A stretch of 64,000 nt of DNA from JAAZKI01 sp012799905 (GTDB lineage: Bacteria; Verrucomicrobiota; Lentisphaeria; Oligosphaerales; Oligosphaeraceae): the NCBI GenBank assembly GCA_050949415.1, contig JBMNFR010000015.1:626500-690499 (forward strand). The letters are read 5' to 3'. This document shows positions 52,249 to 60,181 of this stretch, piece after piece (the stretch's first letter is position 1; each line of letters opens with the position of its first letter). The position numbers were made by a program, and so were the translations under genes. The notes under the pieces were generated by a model. The model was not told the DNA's origin. It was given only the letters and a program-made list of their open reading frames with translations, and searched no databases.

Positions 52249-53079
52249 ATGGGACACACACGGATAGGCAGATTACGACGTTCCATGAAATGGAAGGAGG
52301 TCGTGCTGTCTTTCTGTGCTGGGGCAAGTTTTGACAAACTGGCGGGGGATATTCTCCAGGCAGCAAAGGATAACTTGAACAAAGAGAACTTGACACAGGA
52401 CGCCGCATATCAAAAATCTGTCTATCTGCTTGTCCAGATGGGCATAGGTGCGCAGAGCAAGAACTTTATCGAGCACATGCATTCCATAGGCATCGACTTG
52501 TCACCGCATCCATCAGTCCAGGAACTAATTGGCAAGGTGAGCGAGGCCATTGATGATGCCGCTTGGAGACAGCCAGGAGCAAAAAGCGATTTGGGCGAGT
52601 TTGCCAAGTTGGGATTGGTCAATGCCATCACCCTTGTTGCGCATAAGGCGAAAGATGTCAATCCCCAATTGCCTGGAATGCCACCATTGCCTGACCTTTC
52701 TATATTCAACTCATTCGGAAAGCGGCATAATCTCGCTGAATTGAACCGCATTTTTATTTCCCGGACAATGGCTCATGCCTTGAATTACTACATGGCCAAA
52801 TTCATCCCGAATATGACAGGCCATGCCCACAGGATTCTATCCATTCAGGAGTTGAATGCCTCTTATGAAGCCCTACAAAGGCATTGTTACGAAACCACAC
52901 TTGTCCATAAAGAATATGTGACAGAGTGGCTGGCGCGACACCAGTACAAAATGAAGGACATGAACGATTCTGCCATCGTTTGTCATGCCAACTACATGGT
53001 GAAGAAGATGATGGATGCGTTGATCCTAAAAAAAGCAGTTGATATCGTGACGCCCGTCAATTGGCTAAACAAGGCATGA
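52249..53079 (+). CDS. Unrecognised protein at the end of the restriction island
   Basis: The 276-residue protein begins MGHTRIGRLRRSMKWKEVVL (ATG 52249, AGGAAATTGACGCA ahead). It is mostly helical with SFDKLAGDILQAAKDNLNKE, YLLVQMGIGAQSKNFIEHMH and a basic/aromatic C-terminus; conserved-looking stretches GKVSEAIDDAAW and AKLGLVNAITLV suggest a compact helical fold. No catalytic motif is visible. It follows res by 62 bases in the same direction with a good ribosome binding site, so it is probably part of the defence operon. I do not recognise a family. Confidence 0.7.
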   Translation: MGHTRIGRLRRSMKWKEVVLSFCAGASFDKLAGDILQAAKDNLNKENLTQDAAYQKSVYLLVQMGIGAQSKNFIEHMHSIGIDLSPHPSVQELIGKVSEAIDDAAWRQPGAKSDLGEFAKLGLVNAITLVAHKAKDVNPQLPGMPPLPDLSIFNSFGKRHNLAELNRIFISRTMAHALNYYMAKFIPNMTGHAHRILSIQELNASYEALQRHCYETTLVHKEYVTEWLARHQYKMKDMNDSAIVCHANYMVKKMMDALILKKAVDIVTPVNWLNKA

Positions 53080-53165
53080 GCAGCCAGGGTGCTTGCAGTA
53101 TATCCGAAGGAGATTATCATAGTGCAGGTACTCGCAGAACGTCACGCTTTTAGTGCGTGAATAGC

Positions 53166-53457
53166 CTCGGAGAGGCGATATCATGAGTAACCCCTGGTGA
53201 AGCTGTGCGGAGCACAGCGGAACCTGGGGCTCGCCACCCCCACAGGACCGGAGCCCCGGAGGGGCGGCACTGTCATGCCGTCGATATGCGCTGCGGCAAA
53301 TGAAGGCACTTGAGCCAACGCCTTTGATTTTCTTTTGATCCGCAATGTCGACGCCGGTTCATGTGTCGCCTTTCCAAGGCTTTGATCTCGGGGGGATGCC
53401 TTGCCCCAGGTTTCGCTTCGCTCCACCTGGGGTTACTTATGATGCCAGCTCTCCGAG
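53166..53457. repeat. Palindromic intergenic element with long imperfect inverted arms
   Basis: The left arm (53166-53202) has CTCGGAGAG, TCATGAGTAACCCC and TGGTGAAGC; the right arm (53420-53457), read inverted, has CTCGGAGAG, TCATAAGTAACCCC and AGGTGGAGC. Each arm is adjoined by its own small GC-rich hairpin (GCTGTG...CACAGC on the left; CCCCAGGTTTCG...CCTGGGG on the right). This suggests a REP-like or fold-back element at the right boundary of the restriction island. Confidence 0.6.
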
Positions 53458-53730
53458 CTTAATACATTGCGTTATAAGGACTTATGCATTATAAAAGAGA
53501 TATGTTTTCCTACAAAAAACGATTAAGAGGCGAAAACAACCTGACGCTTATGGGGCTTCAGCCGAGGGTATGATGCCACCATGCCGGTCGCCTTGCAAAG
53601 GCGCTACCGAAGACTGACGCATTTCAATTCACCAATATGGTGAACGGAATAAACTTTCTAACCATATGGTAGTCAATCAATTAGGAACAAAATCCAGTTT
53701 CAACTGCTTTTTTTAGGATAAAGTCTTATC
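53458..53730. other. Gene-free AT-rich spacer
   Basis: No gene is recognised. A near-palindrome (CCAATATGGT and ACCATATGGT at about 53633-53672) may bind a regulator. A terminator follows at 53731. Confidence 0.35.
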
Positions 53731-53769
53731 AGCCCTGGATGCCCAAATGGCCTCCGGGGCTTTTTTTTT
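53731..53769 (+). terminator. Rho-independent terminator before the sigma-factor leader
   Basis: AGCCCTGG with CCGGGGCT closes a 30-nt hairpin followed by nine T. It isolates the sigma-factor transcription unit from the restriction island, unless it acts as a leader attenuator. Confidence 0.7.
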
Positions 53770-53793
53770 CGAAAAAAACGCGTTTTTTTTGCA

Positions 53794-53832
53794 CGAGCCG
53801 AAAAATCGTGGATGTCGAGCCAAAAAATCGTG
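53794..53832. repeat. Two direct repeats in the sigma-factor leader
   Basis: CGAGCCGAAAAATCGTG (53794-53810) and CGAGCCAAAAAATCGTG (53816-53832) differ at one position and start 22 bp apart. About 90-130 bp upstream of the sigma gene, these could be an operator. Confidence 0.5.
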
Positions 53833-53838
53833 CAACTC

Positions 53839-53870
53839 CTGCTGACAGGCAAGACGCACCTTGTCAGCAG
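53839..53870 (+). promoter_or_regulatory. Leader hairpin
   Basis: CTGCTGACA and TGTCAGCAG (9 bp) enclose a 14-nt loop, 50 nt before the start codon. With the following hairpin at 53893-53914, this makes a two-stem leader. Confidence 0.55.
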
Positions 53871-53892
53871 AGGATTCGCCAATGCGGGGTGC

Positions 53893-53914
53893 GGTCTCCT
53901 GTCCCCAGGAGACC
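53893..53914 (+). promoter_or_regulatory. Hairpin that hides the ribosome binding site of the sigma gene
   Basis: GGTCTCCTG pairs perfectly with CAGGAGACC (9 bp, 4-nt TCCC loop). The 3' arm holds AGGAG at 53907-53911, nine bases before the ATG at 53921, so folding would block translation. It may be an RNA thermometer or a target of a trans-acting factor. Confidence 0.65.
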
Positions 53915-53920
53915 TGCACT

Positions 53921-54616
53921 ATGGCAGAATATCTCAACGACCTCGCCGCCCAGGCGGCATCCGCCCTCAACCACAACTCCAACCCCAGCCTCTGCCAGGC
54001 ATCCACGCCGCTCCCCGGCGGCATCGACCTGGAGAATCTCTTCCGCGACAACCGCATCGAACGCATCGTCAACTACTACTCGGACAAGCTCATAAGCTCG
54101 GGGACGTTCCGTCGGCACGAGCGCGAAGACAAGCAGCAGGACCTGCGTCTGACCATCTTCCGCCGCCTCCCCGCCTTCGACCCCACGAAAGGGGACATCT
54201 ACACGTTCGCGGGAATAGTCTGCGCCGATGCGTACAAGAACATGCTCAAGAAGCGCGACCGCGAACTCCGCAGGATGGGCGGCTTCCCCGTCTCCATCCA
54301 TGAGAAGCCGGAAGGCTGCGACGAGCCGCTTGAGAACGTGCTTCCCGAAGAAGAGCATGGACCTCGCATCGGCGGGCGGGTGCTCTCCGAGGAGGAGTTC
54401 GAGAGGTACGAGAAGGCGGAGGCGGCTTTCCTCGCCTCACTTGGAAGGTATGACCGCAGAATCTGGGACGCGCTCGTGGCGACAGGCGGAAATGCCGATG
54501 CGGCATCCCGCCAGACCCGCATCCCCGCCAGCACCATCCTCTGGCATTTCAAGAATCCCATAAGCGCAGCCGCCTCGAAGGCCGGTCTTGACGAATTCTT
54601 CGGAGGTGCGCGATGA
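53921..54616 (+). CDS. Sigma-70-like factor of the mobile cassette
   Basis: The 231-residue protein starts MAEYLNDLAAQAASALNHNS. A sigma region 2 core is visible in RHEREDKQQDLRLTIFRRLP followed by AFDPTKGDIYTFAGIVCADA, and a helix-turn-helix like region 4 in GNADAASRQTRIPASTILWH. It is followed by three linked genes, so it probably turns on the cassette's transcription. The start is at the ATG with AGGAG at optimal distance but locked in a hairpin. It overlaps the next gene by 4 bases. Confidence 0.8.
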   Translation: MAEYLNDLAAQAASALNHNSNPSLCQASTPLPGGIDLENLFRDNRIERIVNYYSDKLISSGTFRRHEREDKQQDLRLTIFRRLPAFDPTKGDIYTFAGIVCADAYKNMLKKRDRELRRMGGFPVSIHEKPEGCDEPLENVLPEEEHGPRIGGRVLSEEEFERYEKAEAAFLASLGRYDRRIWDALVATGGNADAASRQTRIPASTILWHFKNPISAAASKAGLDEFFGGAR

Positions 54617-54804
54617 GGAAGAAACTGACGACACCCAAGCCCACCGAGCCTTCCGATCACCTGCCCACCAACATCCGCCAGGCTCTCTACATCGCGGCCA
54701 ACATTCTTCGTAGAATGTCGGGCTGTGGACTGGATAAGCAGGAAACGTGCGGCATGGTTAAAGCAGTTACGGAAACCAACGGAGATAAAAATGCCACAAA
54801 TTGA
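54613..54804 (+). CDS. Small cassette protein of unknown function
   Basis: The 63-residue product begins MRKKLTTPKPTEPSDHLPTN; its ATG overlaps the sigma stop (ATGA). It has two short helices (RQALYIAANILRRMS, LDKQETCGMVKAV) and is basic. It overlaps the DUF2924 gene at its end. The function is unknown. Confidence 0.5.
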   Translation: MRKKLTTPKPTEPSDHLPTNIRQALYIAANILRRMSGCGLDKQETCGMVKAVTETNGDKNATN

Positions 54805-55237
54805 CAAAGACAAAATCATACGCCGCCAGATGGATGCGGTGGATGACATGGGCGTCGAGCAGCTCCGCGACAAGTTCGCGGAACTCTTCGGCCTTGAACC
54901 CCATTCCTTCAGCGCGGAATACCTGCGACGCCGAATCGGCTATCGCCTTCAGGAACTCCAGTTCGGCGGGTTGTCCGCCGAATCGGCCAAACTGCTGGAT
55001 TCCCTGGCCGACGCGGACCCGCTGGCCAACCTGCAATCCGTCCCAGCCCGCCGCTACTCAAGGGCGCGGGGGACGCGCTACCTGCGGGAGTGGCGAGGCA
55101 AGACATACGAGGTCACTGTCCTCGGTCCCAAGGAATTCGAATATGACGGGCAGGTGTACAACTCCCTGACCGCCATCGCAACCAAAATCACCGGCACGCA
55201 CCAGAGCGGCCACAAGTTCTTCGGAGTGACGAAATGA
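54791..55237 (+). CDS. DUF2924 protein
   Basis: The 148-residue protein starts MPQIDKDKIIRRQMDAVDDM (ATG 54791, AGGAGATAAAA-like GGAGATAAAA ahead). LRDKFAELFGLEPHSFSAEY and YLRRRIGYRLQELQFGGLSA are the diagnostic DUF2924 stretches; the C-terminus has RGTRYLREWRGKTYEVTVLG, a small beta domain. DUF2924 proteins are typical partners of large serine recombinases in phages and conjugative elements, as here. Their exact function is unknown. Confidence 0.85.
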   Translation: MPQIDKDKIIRRQMDAVDDMGVEQLRDKFAELFGLEPHSFSAEYLRRRIGYRLQELQFGGLSAESAKLLDSLADADPLANLQSVPARRYSRARGTRYLREWRGKTYEVTVLGPKEFEYDGQVYNSLTAIATKITGTHQSGHKFFGVTK

Positions 55238-56538
55238 GAGAAAGCAGAATGGAAAGCAACAATGCGCCGCCCTACAGGCGATGCGCAATCTACACAAGGA
55301 AAAGCGTCGAGGATGGTCTGGAGCAGGAGTTCAACTCCCTGGACGCGCAGCGAGAGGCTGGCGAGGCGTACATCGCCTCGCAGAAGGCCAACGGCTGGGT
55401 ATGCATCCCGACCCACTATGACGATGGTGGCTTCTCGGGCGGCAACACCAGCCGTCCCGCGCTGCAGCAGCTCCTCAAGGACTGCGAGGCGGGGCTGATA
55501 GACACGGTGGTCGTCTACAAGGTGGACAGGCTGAGCCGCTCCCTCTGCGACTTCACCGACCTCTCCAAGGACTTCGCCAAGTGGAATGTCGCGTTCGTCA
55601 GCGTGACGCAGCAGATTGACACATCGACCTCGGCGGGGAAGATGATGCTCAACATGCTGATGGCCTTCGCCGAATACGAGCGCGAAATCATCGGCGAACG
55701 CATACGGGACAAGTTTGCCGCCTCCAAGCGCAAGGGCATCTGGATGGGCGGATGCGTCCCCCTTGGCTACAGGGTGGAGAAGCGGAAGCTGGTGGTCGTG
55801 CCGAAGGAGGCGGAGATTGTCCGCAGGGTCTTCCGACGCTACCTTGAGAGCCAGTCGCCCGTTGCCGTGGCCAAAGAGCTTATCGAGGCGGGCGTCAAGA
55901 CCAAGAAGGGCAACAACTGGAGCATGGCCTCGGTCATCAGACTTCTCCACAACCCCATCTACATCGGGAAACTGACCTACAAGGACGAGGTGGTCGAAGG
56001 CGAACAGGAAGGCATCCTCGACCCAAAACTGTGGGAGGGTGTCCAGAAGTGCCTTGGACGCAATCCACCGAGACGACACCCCGGCAGGCAGGCGCAGTAC
56101 AGCGCACCGTTGCGGGGGCTGCTGTTCTGCGGCCATTGCGGCAACGCGATGACGCCTTACTCCAAGACCAAGAACGGGAAGCGCTACGTCTACTACGAAT
56201 GCGTCCGCGACAAGAAGCGGGCCATCCACACCTGCCCGATTCGGCACATCGAGGCGGGCATGGTCGAGGATATCGTGCTTGAGCGGCTTTCCGGCATCCT
56301 GCGCACCCCGGAGCTTGCCTTGACGCTCTCGGGGATGACAGGGCTTGACGAGGCCGCCGTGATGCGGACGCTTGACGGCTCGTTCTGGAAGAAGGCCACG
56401 CCCGACGAGAAGGCGAGGATGCTGGAGCTGCTGGTGGCAAGCGTCACGCTCTACGAAGACAAGATGGACATTGAGGTCCGCACCGAAGGCCTCACCTGCG
56501 CAATGGAGGAAATCGAAAATGAAAGTGACCAAGACTGA
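55234..56538 (+). CDS. Large serine recombinase/integrase
   Basis: The 434-residue protein has a resolvase domain (residues about 15-160) with the catalytic Ser24 in CAIYTRKSVEDGLEQEFNSL and QQIDTSTSAGKMMLNMLMAF, a recombinase domain (MGGCVPLGYRV, NPIYIGKLTYKDEVVEG) and a zinc ribbon (CGHCGNAM with a later CVRDKKRAIHTCPIR). It integrates or excises the mobile cassette at attP/attB sites. The ATG overlaps the DUF2924 stop by 4 bases. No att site was identified by eye. The frame is open. Confidence 0.93.
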   Translation: MRESRMESNNAPPYRRCAIYTRKSVEDGLEQEFNSLDAQREAGEAYIASQKANGWVCIPTHYDDGGFSGGNTSRPALQQLLKDCEAGLIDTVVVYKVDRLSRSLCDFTDLSKDFAKWNVAFVSVTQQIDTSTSAGKMMLNMLMAFAEYEREIIGERIRDKFAASKRKGIWMGGCVPLGYRVEKRKLVVVPKEAEIVRRVFRRYLESQSPVAVAKELIEAGVKTKKGNNWSMASVIRLLHNPIYIGKLTYKDEVVEGEQEGILDPKLWEGVQKCLGRNPPRRHPGRQAQYSAPLRGLLFCGHCGNAMTPYSKTKNGKRYVYYECVRDKKRAIHTCPIRHIEAGMVEDIVLERLSGILRTPELALTLSGMTGLDEAAVMRTLDGSFWKKATPDEKARMLELLVASVTLYEDKMDIEVRTEGLTCAMEEIENESDQD

Positions 56539-56917
56539 ACGGCTGGGCAACGGAAACCTTCTGATGACCGTCCCCGTGACCTTCAAGTGGCGCAACACGG
56601 GTAACGGGCGCGTCATCATCAATCCCGACAGCAGCATCGTCGACCTGCGGCGCGAGACAATCCTCACCGCCGTGGCGCGTGGGCGGCGTTGGGTGCAGTT
56701 GCTGGATGACGGCAGCGTGGAGAGCATTCGCGCCATCGCCGCCAAGATAGGCCGTGAGCCGAGCTACGTGGCACGGCTCATACGCCTGTCGATGCTCGCC
56801 CCCTCCATCATCGAGAGCGTCATCCGGGGCGATTACCCTGCCGACCTCTCGGTCAACAGCACTCGCAGGGCCGTGCCCGACCTATGGAAAGACCAGGTGA
56901 CGGAACTGATGAAGTAA
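56519..56917 (+). CDS. Small helix-turn-helix-type accessory protein of the recombinase
   Basis: The 132-residue product begins MKVTKTERLGNGNLLMTVPV, whose start lies within the recombinase end. VESIRAIAAKIGREPSYVAR is a helix-turn-helix like those in recombinase-linked proteins, followed by LIRLSMLAPSIIESVIRGDY. It probably binds DNA and may act as a directionality factor. A terminator lies 28 bp after its stop. Confidence 0.7.
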   Translation: MKVTKTERLGNGNLLMTVPVTFKWRNTGNGRVIINPDSSIVDLRRETILTAVARGRRWVQLLDDGSVESIRAIAAKIGREPSYVARLIRLSMLAPSIIESVIRGDYPADLSVNSTRRAVPDLWKDQVTELMK

Positions 56918-57097
56918 GACCACAATAGGCGACACCATAAACGCCAAAGGCCGTCGGACAGCGATGCCCGGCGGCCTTTTACTCATTTCATTCTCTGGCG
57001 GATGCCAGAGACGATATCGGCAACCGTCCGCGTGGACGAAGGCCGAAAGCACGTCCAGCGCAATGAGTATGCTTGGGAATATGTAAGTGTGTTTCAT
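56882..57097 (-). CDS. Small membrane-type protein, relative of the gene at 20330
   Basis: The first 20 residues, MKHTYIFPSILIALDVLSAF, closely match those of the tiny phage gene at 20330-20470. After this the frame reads VHADGCRYRLWHPPENEMSK, unlike that gene, and continues through a terminator and into the opposite-strand gene. The 3' half is therefore probably decayed or frameshifted. The start is the ATG at 57097 after AGGAGGATTCCA. Confidence 0.5.
   Translation of the reverse strand: MKHTYIFPSILIALDVLSAFVHADGCRYRLWHPPENEMSKRPPGIAVRRPLAFMVSPIVVLLHQFRHLVFP
56946..56980 (+). terminator. Terminator of the recombinase cassette
   Basis: AAAGGCCGTCGG pairs with CCGGCGGCCTTT (one G-T) and is followed by four T. 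It lies 28 bp after the last cassette gene. Confidence 0.75.
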
Positions 57098-57193
57098 TGG
57101 AATCCTCCTGTTTTTGAGTGTGGTTTGACGTTTGGGTTTATTTTTCTGAAAATGCAAGGCAAGCCGCTTGCGGAAATTTGAAAGGCTATTACA

Positions 57194-57211
57194 TTAACTA
57201 ACGTTTGTTAA
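57194..57211. promoter_or_regulatory. Probable TetR operator
   Basis: TTAACTAACGTTTGTTAA is a near-perfect 18-bp palindrome just 24 bp ahead of the tetR start, in the normal place for an autoregulatory operator. It is presumed to control the whole hcp-suf operon. Confidence 0.65.
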
Positions 57212-57235
57212 GATAGCCATGAAGGAACACAAAAG

Positions 57236-57811
57236 ATGAAGCACGAATTGACGCCAAGGCAGAACGAGATTGTGGATGTCGCGCTGCACCTGATTGCGGA
57301 GGGCGGCATCGGCAACCTGACAATCCGCCACATCAGCAAGAGGCTGAATCTGACGGAGGCGGCGCTGTACGCTCATTTCAGCTGCAAGCTGGAGATTATC
57401 CAGGCGCTGGTGTCCCGTTTCGAGGGCAAGGTGGATGAAATGGACGAATCACTGCGCGGCTGGGCGGCGGTGGAGGCGGCTCTGGCCAGAAGGACGGAAC
57501 TGGTGCAGGCGACGCCCGACCTCGCCCGCGTGGTGTTCTCGGAGGAGCAGTTCCAGGGCGACAAAGAGATTGCGCAGCTGCTCTACGGGATGATGCAGCG
57601 CCACCGCGAAGCCTTGCTCCTGCATTTCAGGGAGGCAGTCGATGCAGGGGAAATCCGCGGCGATATTCCTCTCGACACGCTTTTACGTCTGGTCATAGGT
57701 CCGCTTCGTCTTCTCATCAAGCAATGGGGCTTGTCCAACGGCACGTTCGACCTGACGCAGAAGCGCCTTGAGTTGCAGGAGAGCCTTCGCAAGATTCTTT
57801 CAAGACAATGA
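57236..57811 (+). CDS. TetR/AcrR-family regulator of the hcp operon
   Basis: The 191-residue protein has the N-terminal helix-turn-helix (NLTIRHISKRLNLTEAALYA HF, about residues 28-50) and an all-helical ligand-binding C-terminal domain (RVVFSEEQFQGDKEIAQLLY). It is followed by hcp 50 bp downstream, and has a palindromic operator upstream, so it likely represses or activates the stress operon in response to nitrosative or oxidative signals. It starts at the ATG at 57236 after AAGGAACAC. The effector is unknown. Confidence 0.88.
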   Translation: MKHELTPRQNEIVDVALHLIAEGGIGNLTIRHISKRLNLTEAALYAHFSCKLEIIQALVSRFEGKVDEMDESLRGWAAVEAALARRTELVQATPDLARVVFSEEQFQGDKEIAQLLYGMMQRHREALLLHFREAVDAGEIRGDIPLDTLLRLVIGPLRLLIKQWGLSNGTFDLTQKRLELQESLRKILSRQ

Positions 57812-57861
57812 TTCACAGTTGATTGAGATAATACCACCAAGAAACCATAGGAGACAATGCC

Positions 57862-59499
57862 ATGGAAAACAAGATGTTCTGCTTTCAGTGCCAGGAGACC
57901 GCAGGCTGCAAGGGCTGCACAATCTGCGGCGTCTGCGGTAAGAAGCCCGAAGTGGCGGCGATGCAGGATCTGCTCGTGTTTGCGACAAAGGGACTGTCCG
58001 CCGTGACGACCAGATTGCGGGCGGAGGGCAAGGCCGTGCCTGCGGAGGTCAACCATCTGGTGACGGTCAATCTGTTCATCACCATCACCAACGCCAATTT
58101 CGACAGGGAGGCGATTGTCCGCGCCATCGTCCATACCCTTGAAGTGAAACGCGGCTTGCTGACGCAGCTCGCAGATGCGGCGGCTCTGCCCGGTGCGGCG
58201 ACGTGGGATGCACCGCAGGCGGAATTCGACGCCAAGGCGGCGACGGTGGGCGTCCTCTCCACCGCCAACGAGGACATCCGCAGCCTCCGAGAGCTCATAG
58301 TCTATGGACTCAAGGGACTGTCCGCCTACTCGAAGCATGCCAATGCGCTGCTGCAGGACGATGCGGAAATCGACGCCTTCATCCAGTCCGCCCTGGCGAA
58401 GACGCTGGACGACTCGCTGGACGCAGCCGCGCTGACCGCCCTTGCTCTGGAGACCGGCAAGTTTGGCGTGCAGGGGATGGCCCTGCTGGACAAGGCGAAC
58501 ACGTCGGCCTACGGCAATCCCGAAATCACGGAGGTCGAGCTGGGCGTCCGCAACCGTCCGGGCATTCTCATTTCGGGACACGACCTGCGCGACCTGGAGA
58601 TGCTCCTGGAGCAGTCCGCAGGCCAGGGCGTCGACATCTACACACACTCCGAGATGCTTCCCGCCCACTACTACCCCGCGTTCAAGAAGTATCCGCATTT
58701 CGCGGGCAACTACGGTAACGCCTGGTGGAGGCAGAAGGAGGAGTTCGAGAAGTTCCACGGGCCGATTCTCATGACCACCAACTGCGTCGTGCCGCCTGCG
58801 GAGAGCTACAAGGGCCGCCTGTGGACGACTGGCGCGGTCGGCGTCCCAGGATGCAATCACATTGACGGCGCATACGGCGCGGTCAAGGACTTCTCGGGCA
58901 TCATCGCCCAGGCGAAGGGCTGCCAGCCGCCCGAGCAGCTTGAGACAGGCAAGATTGTCGGCGGGTTCGCCCACGAGCAGGTATTCGCCCTGGCGGACAA
59001 GGTGGTCGCCGCGGTCAAGTCGGGGGCCATCCGCAAGTTCGTGGTCATGGCGGGCTGCGACGGGCGCATGAAGTCCCGCGAATACTACGCTGAGTTCGCC
59101 GCGAAGCTGCCGAAGGACGTGGTCATCCTGACGGCTGGCTGCGCCAAGTACAAGTACAACAAGCTGCCGCTCGGCGACATCGGGGGCATCCCGCGCGTCC
59201 TCGACGCGGGGCAGTGCAACGACTCCTACTCGCTGGCCCTCATAGCGCTCAAGCTCAAGGAGGTCTTCGGACTCGACGACATCAACAAGCTGCCCATCGC
59301 CTACAACATCGCATGGTACGAGCAGAAGGCGGTCATCGTCCTGCTGGCCCTGCTGCATCTCGGCGTGAAGAACATCCACCTCGGCCCGACGCTCCCAGCC
59401 TTCCTCTCGCCCAACGTCGCGAAGGTGCTGGTCGATAACTTCGGCATCGCGGGCATCGGCACGGTCGATGACGACATCAGGCTTTTCTTCGGGGAGTAG
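57862..59499 (+). CDS. hcp: Hydroxylamine reductase / hybrid-cluster protein
   Basis: The 545-residue protein begins MENKMFCFQCQETAGCKGCT with the Cys ligands of the [4Fe-4S] (or [2Fe-2S]) cluster, and contains TGAVGVPGCNHIDGAYGAVK and CGCAKYKYNKLPLGD-like GCAKYKYNKLPLGDIGGIPR with the hybrid-cluster Cys, plus INKLPIAYNIAWYEQKAVI. Hcp reduces hydroxylamine to ammonia and has NO reductase activity, protecting anaerobes from nitrosative stress. It is soluble and cytoplasmic. The start is preceded by GGAGACAATGCC. It leads a run of closely spaced genes for Fe-S and redox functions. Confidence 0.96.
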   Translation: MENKMFCFQCQETAGCKGCTICGVCGKKPEVAAMQDLLVFATKGLSAVTTRLRAEGKAVPAEVNHLVTVNLFITITNANFDREAIVRAIVHTLEVKRGLLTQLADAAALPGAATWDAPQAEFDAKAATVGVLSTANEDIRSLRELIVYGLKGLSAYSKHANALLQDDAEIDAFIQSALAKTLDDSLDAAALTALALETGKFGVQGMALLDKANTSAYGNPEITEVELGVRNRPGILISGHDLRDLEMLLEQSAGQGVDIYTHSEMLPAHYYPAFKKYPHFAGNYGNAWWRQKEEFEKFHGPILMTTNCVVPPAESYKGRLWTTGAVGVPGCNHIDGAYGAVKDFSGIIAQAKGCQPPEQLETGKIVGGFAHEQVFALADKVVAAVKSGAIRKFVVMAGCDGRMKSREYYAEFAAKLPKDVVILTAGCAKYKYNKLPLGDIGGIPRVLDAGQCNDSYSLALIALKLKEVFGLDDINKLPIAYNIAWYEQKAVIVLLALLHLGVKNIHLGPTLPAFLSPNVAKVLVDNFGIAGIGTVDDDIRLFFGE

Positions 59500-59503
59500 T
59501 GAC

Positions 59504-60163
59504 ATGAAGGAAAAAACAGGCATGGTCTTCTCCATAGCAAGGGACAATCCCCCTCTGCCCGGCTGCACCGTCTCCCGTGAGGTGGCGCATGGGGGGGACG
59601 GCGGATACGTCGCCTATTTCTCGCTGGCGGCGGAGACCGACATCAGCGCGGAGTCCTTTCCCTGCCGCAAGCTTCTCCTTGTGGCGGACGGCGGCATGGA
59701 GGCATTCACATCGGATGGCGTTTCGCGGACGCTGTCGGCGGGCGACTGCATGGTCACGCCCTCCGGCATCCCAGTCGGGATGCGAAGCGGAAACGGCGTC
59801 GTGTACACGGAAATCAGCATCAACAGGAGCAGTGAAATGAACAAGGCAATCAAGGCAGGAGAGGTTTTCAGGCTGGCGGAACTTGTTCCGTACCAGGAAG
59901 GACGGATCGTGAACATGGACGTGCTGTCGAATCCCACGATGAAATTCGTGGTGATGTCGTTCGACGCGGGGACGGGGCTGTCCGAGCACGCCGCGCCGGG
60001 CGAGGCGCTCATCTTCGCCCTGGACGGCGAAGGCGTCATCGGATACGAGGGCAAGGAGCATCTCATCCGTGCGGGCGAGAACTTCCATTTCGCCAAGGGC
60101 GGAGCGCACTGGGTCAAGGCAAAAGGCCGCTTCAAGATGGCCCTGCTGCTCACACTGGAATAG
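59504..60163 (+). CDS. Double-cupin protein
   Basis: The 219-residue product has two cupin-like halves: an N-terminal one (DGGMEAFTSDGVSRTLSAGD) and a C-terminal one with SEHAAPGEALIFALDGEGVI and AGENFHFAKGGAHWVKAKGR, in which the His residues could bind a metal. Its start ATG lies 4 bp after the hcp stop. Cupins in this context may sense or quench reactive nitrogen species or bind iron. Its function cannot be read with certainty. Confidence 0.78.
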   Translation: MKEKTGMVFSIARDNPPLPGCTVSREVAHGGDGGYVAYFSLAAETDISAESFPCRKLLLVADGGMEAFTSDGVSRTLSAGDCMVTPSGIPVGMRSGNGVVYTEISINRSSEMNKAIKAGEVFRLAELVPYQEGRIVNMDVLSNPTMKFVVMSFDAGTGLSEHAAPGEALIFALDGEGVIGYEGKEHLIRAGENFHFAKGGAHWVKAKGRFKMALLLTLE

Positions 60164-60181
60164 CAAATCGGAGAACGGACA

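Noticed and set aside
42993..53079. DISARM or BREX assignment of the restriction island
   Set aside because: There is no DUF1998 helicase, PLD protein, PglZ or BrxC. Mod and Res are clearly type III.
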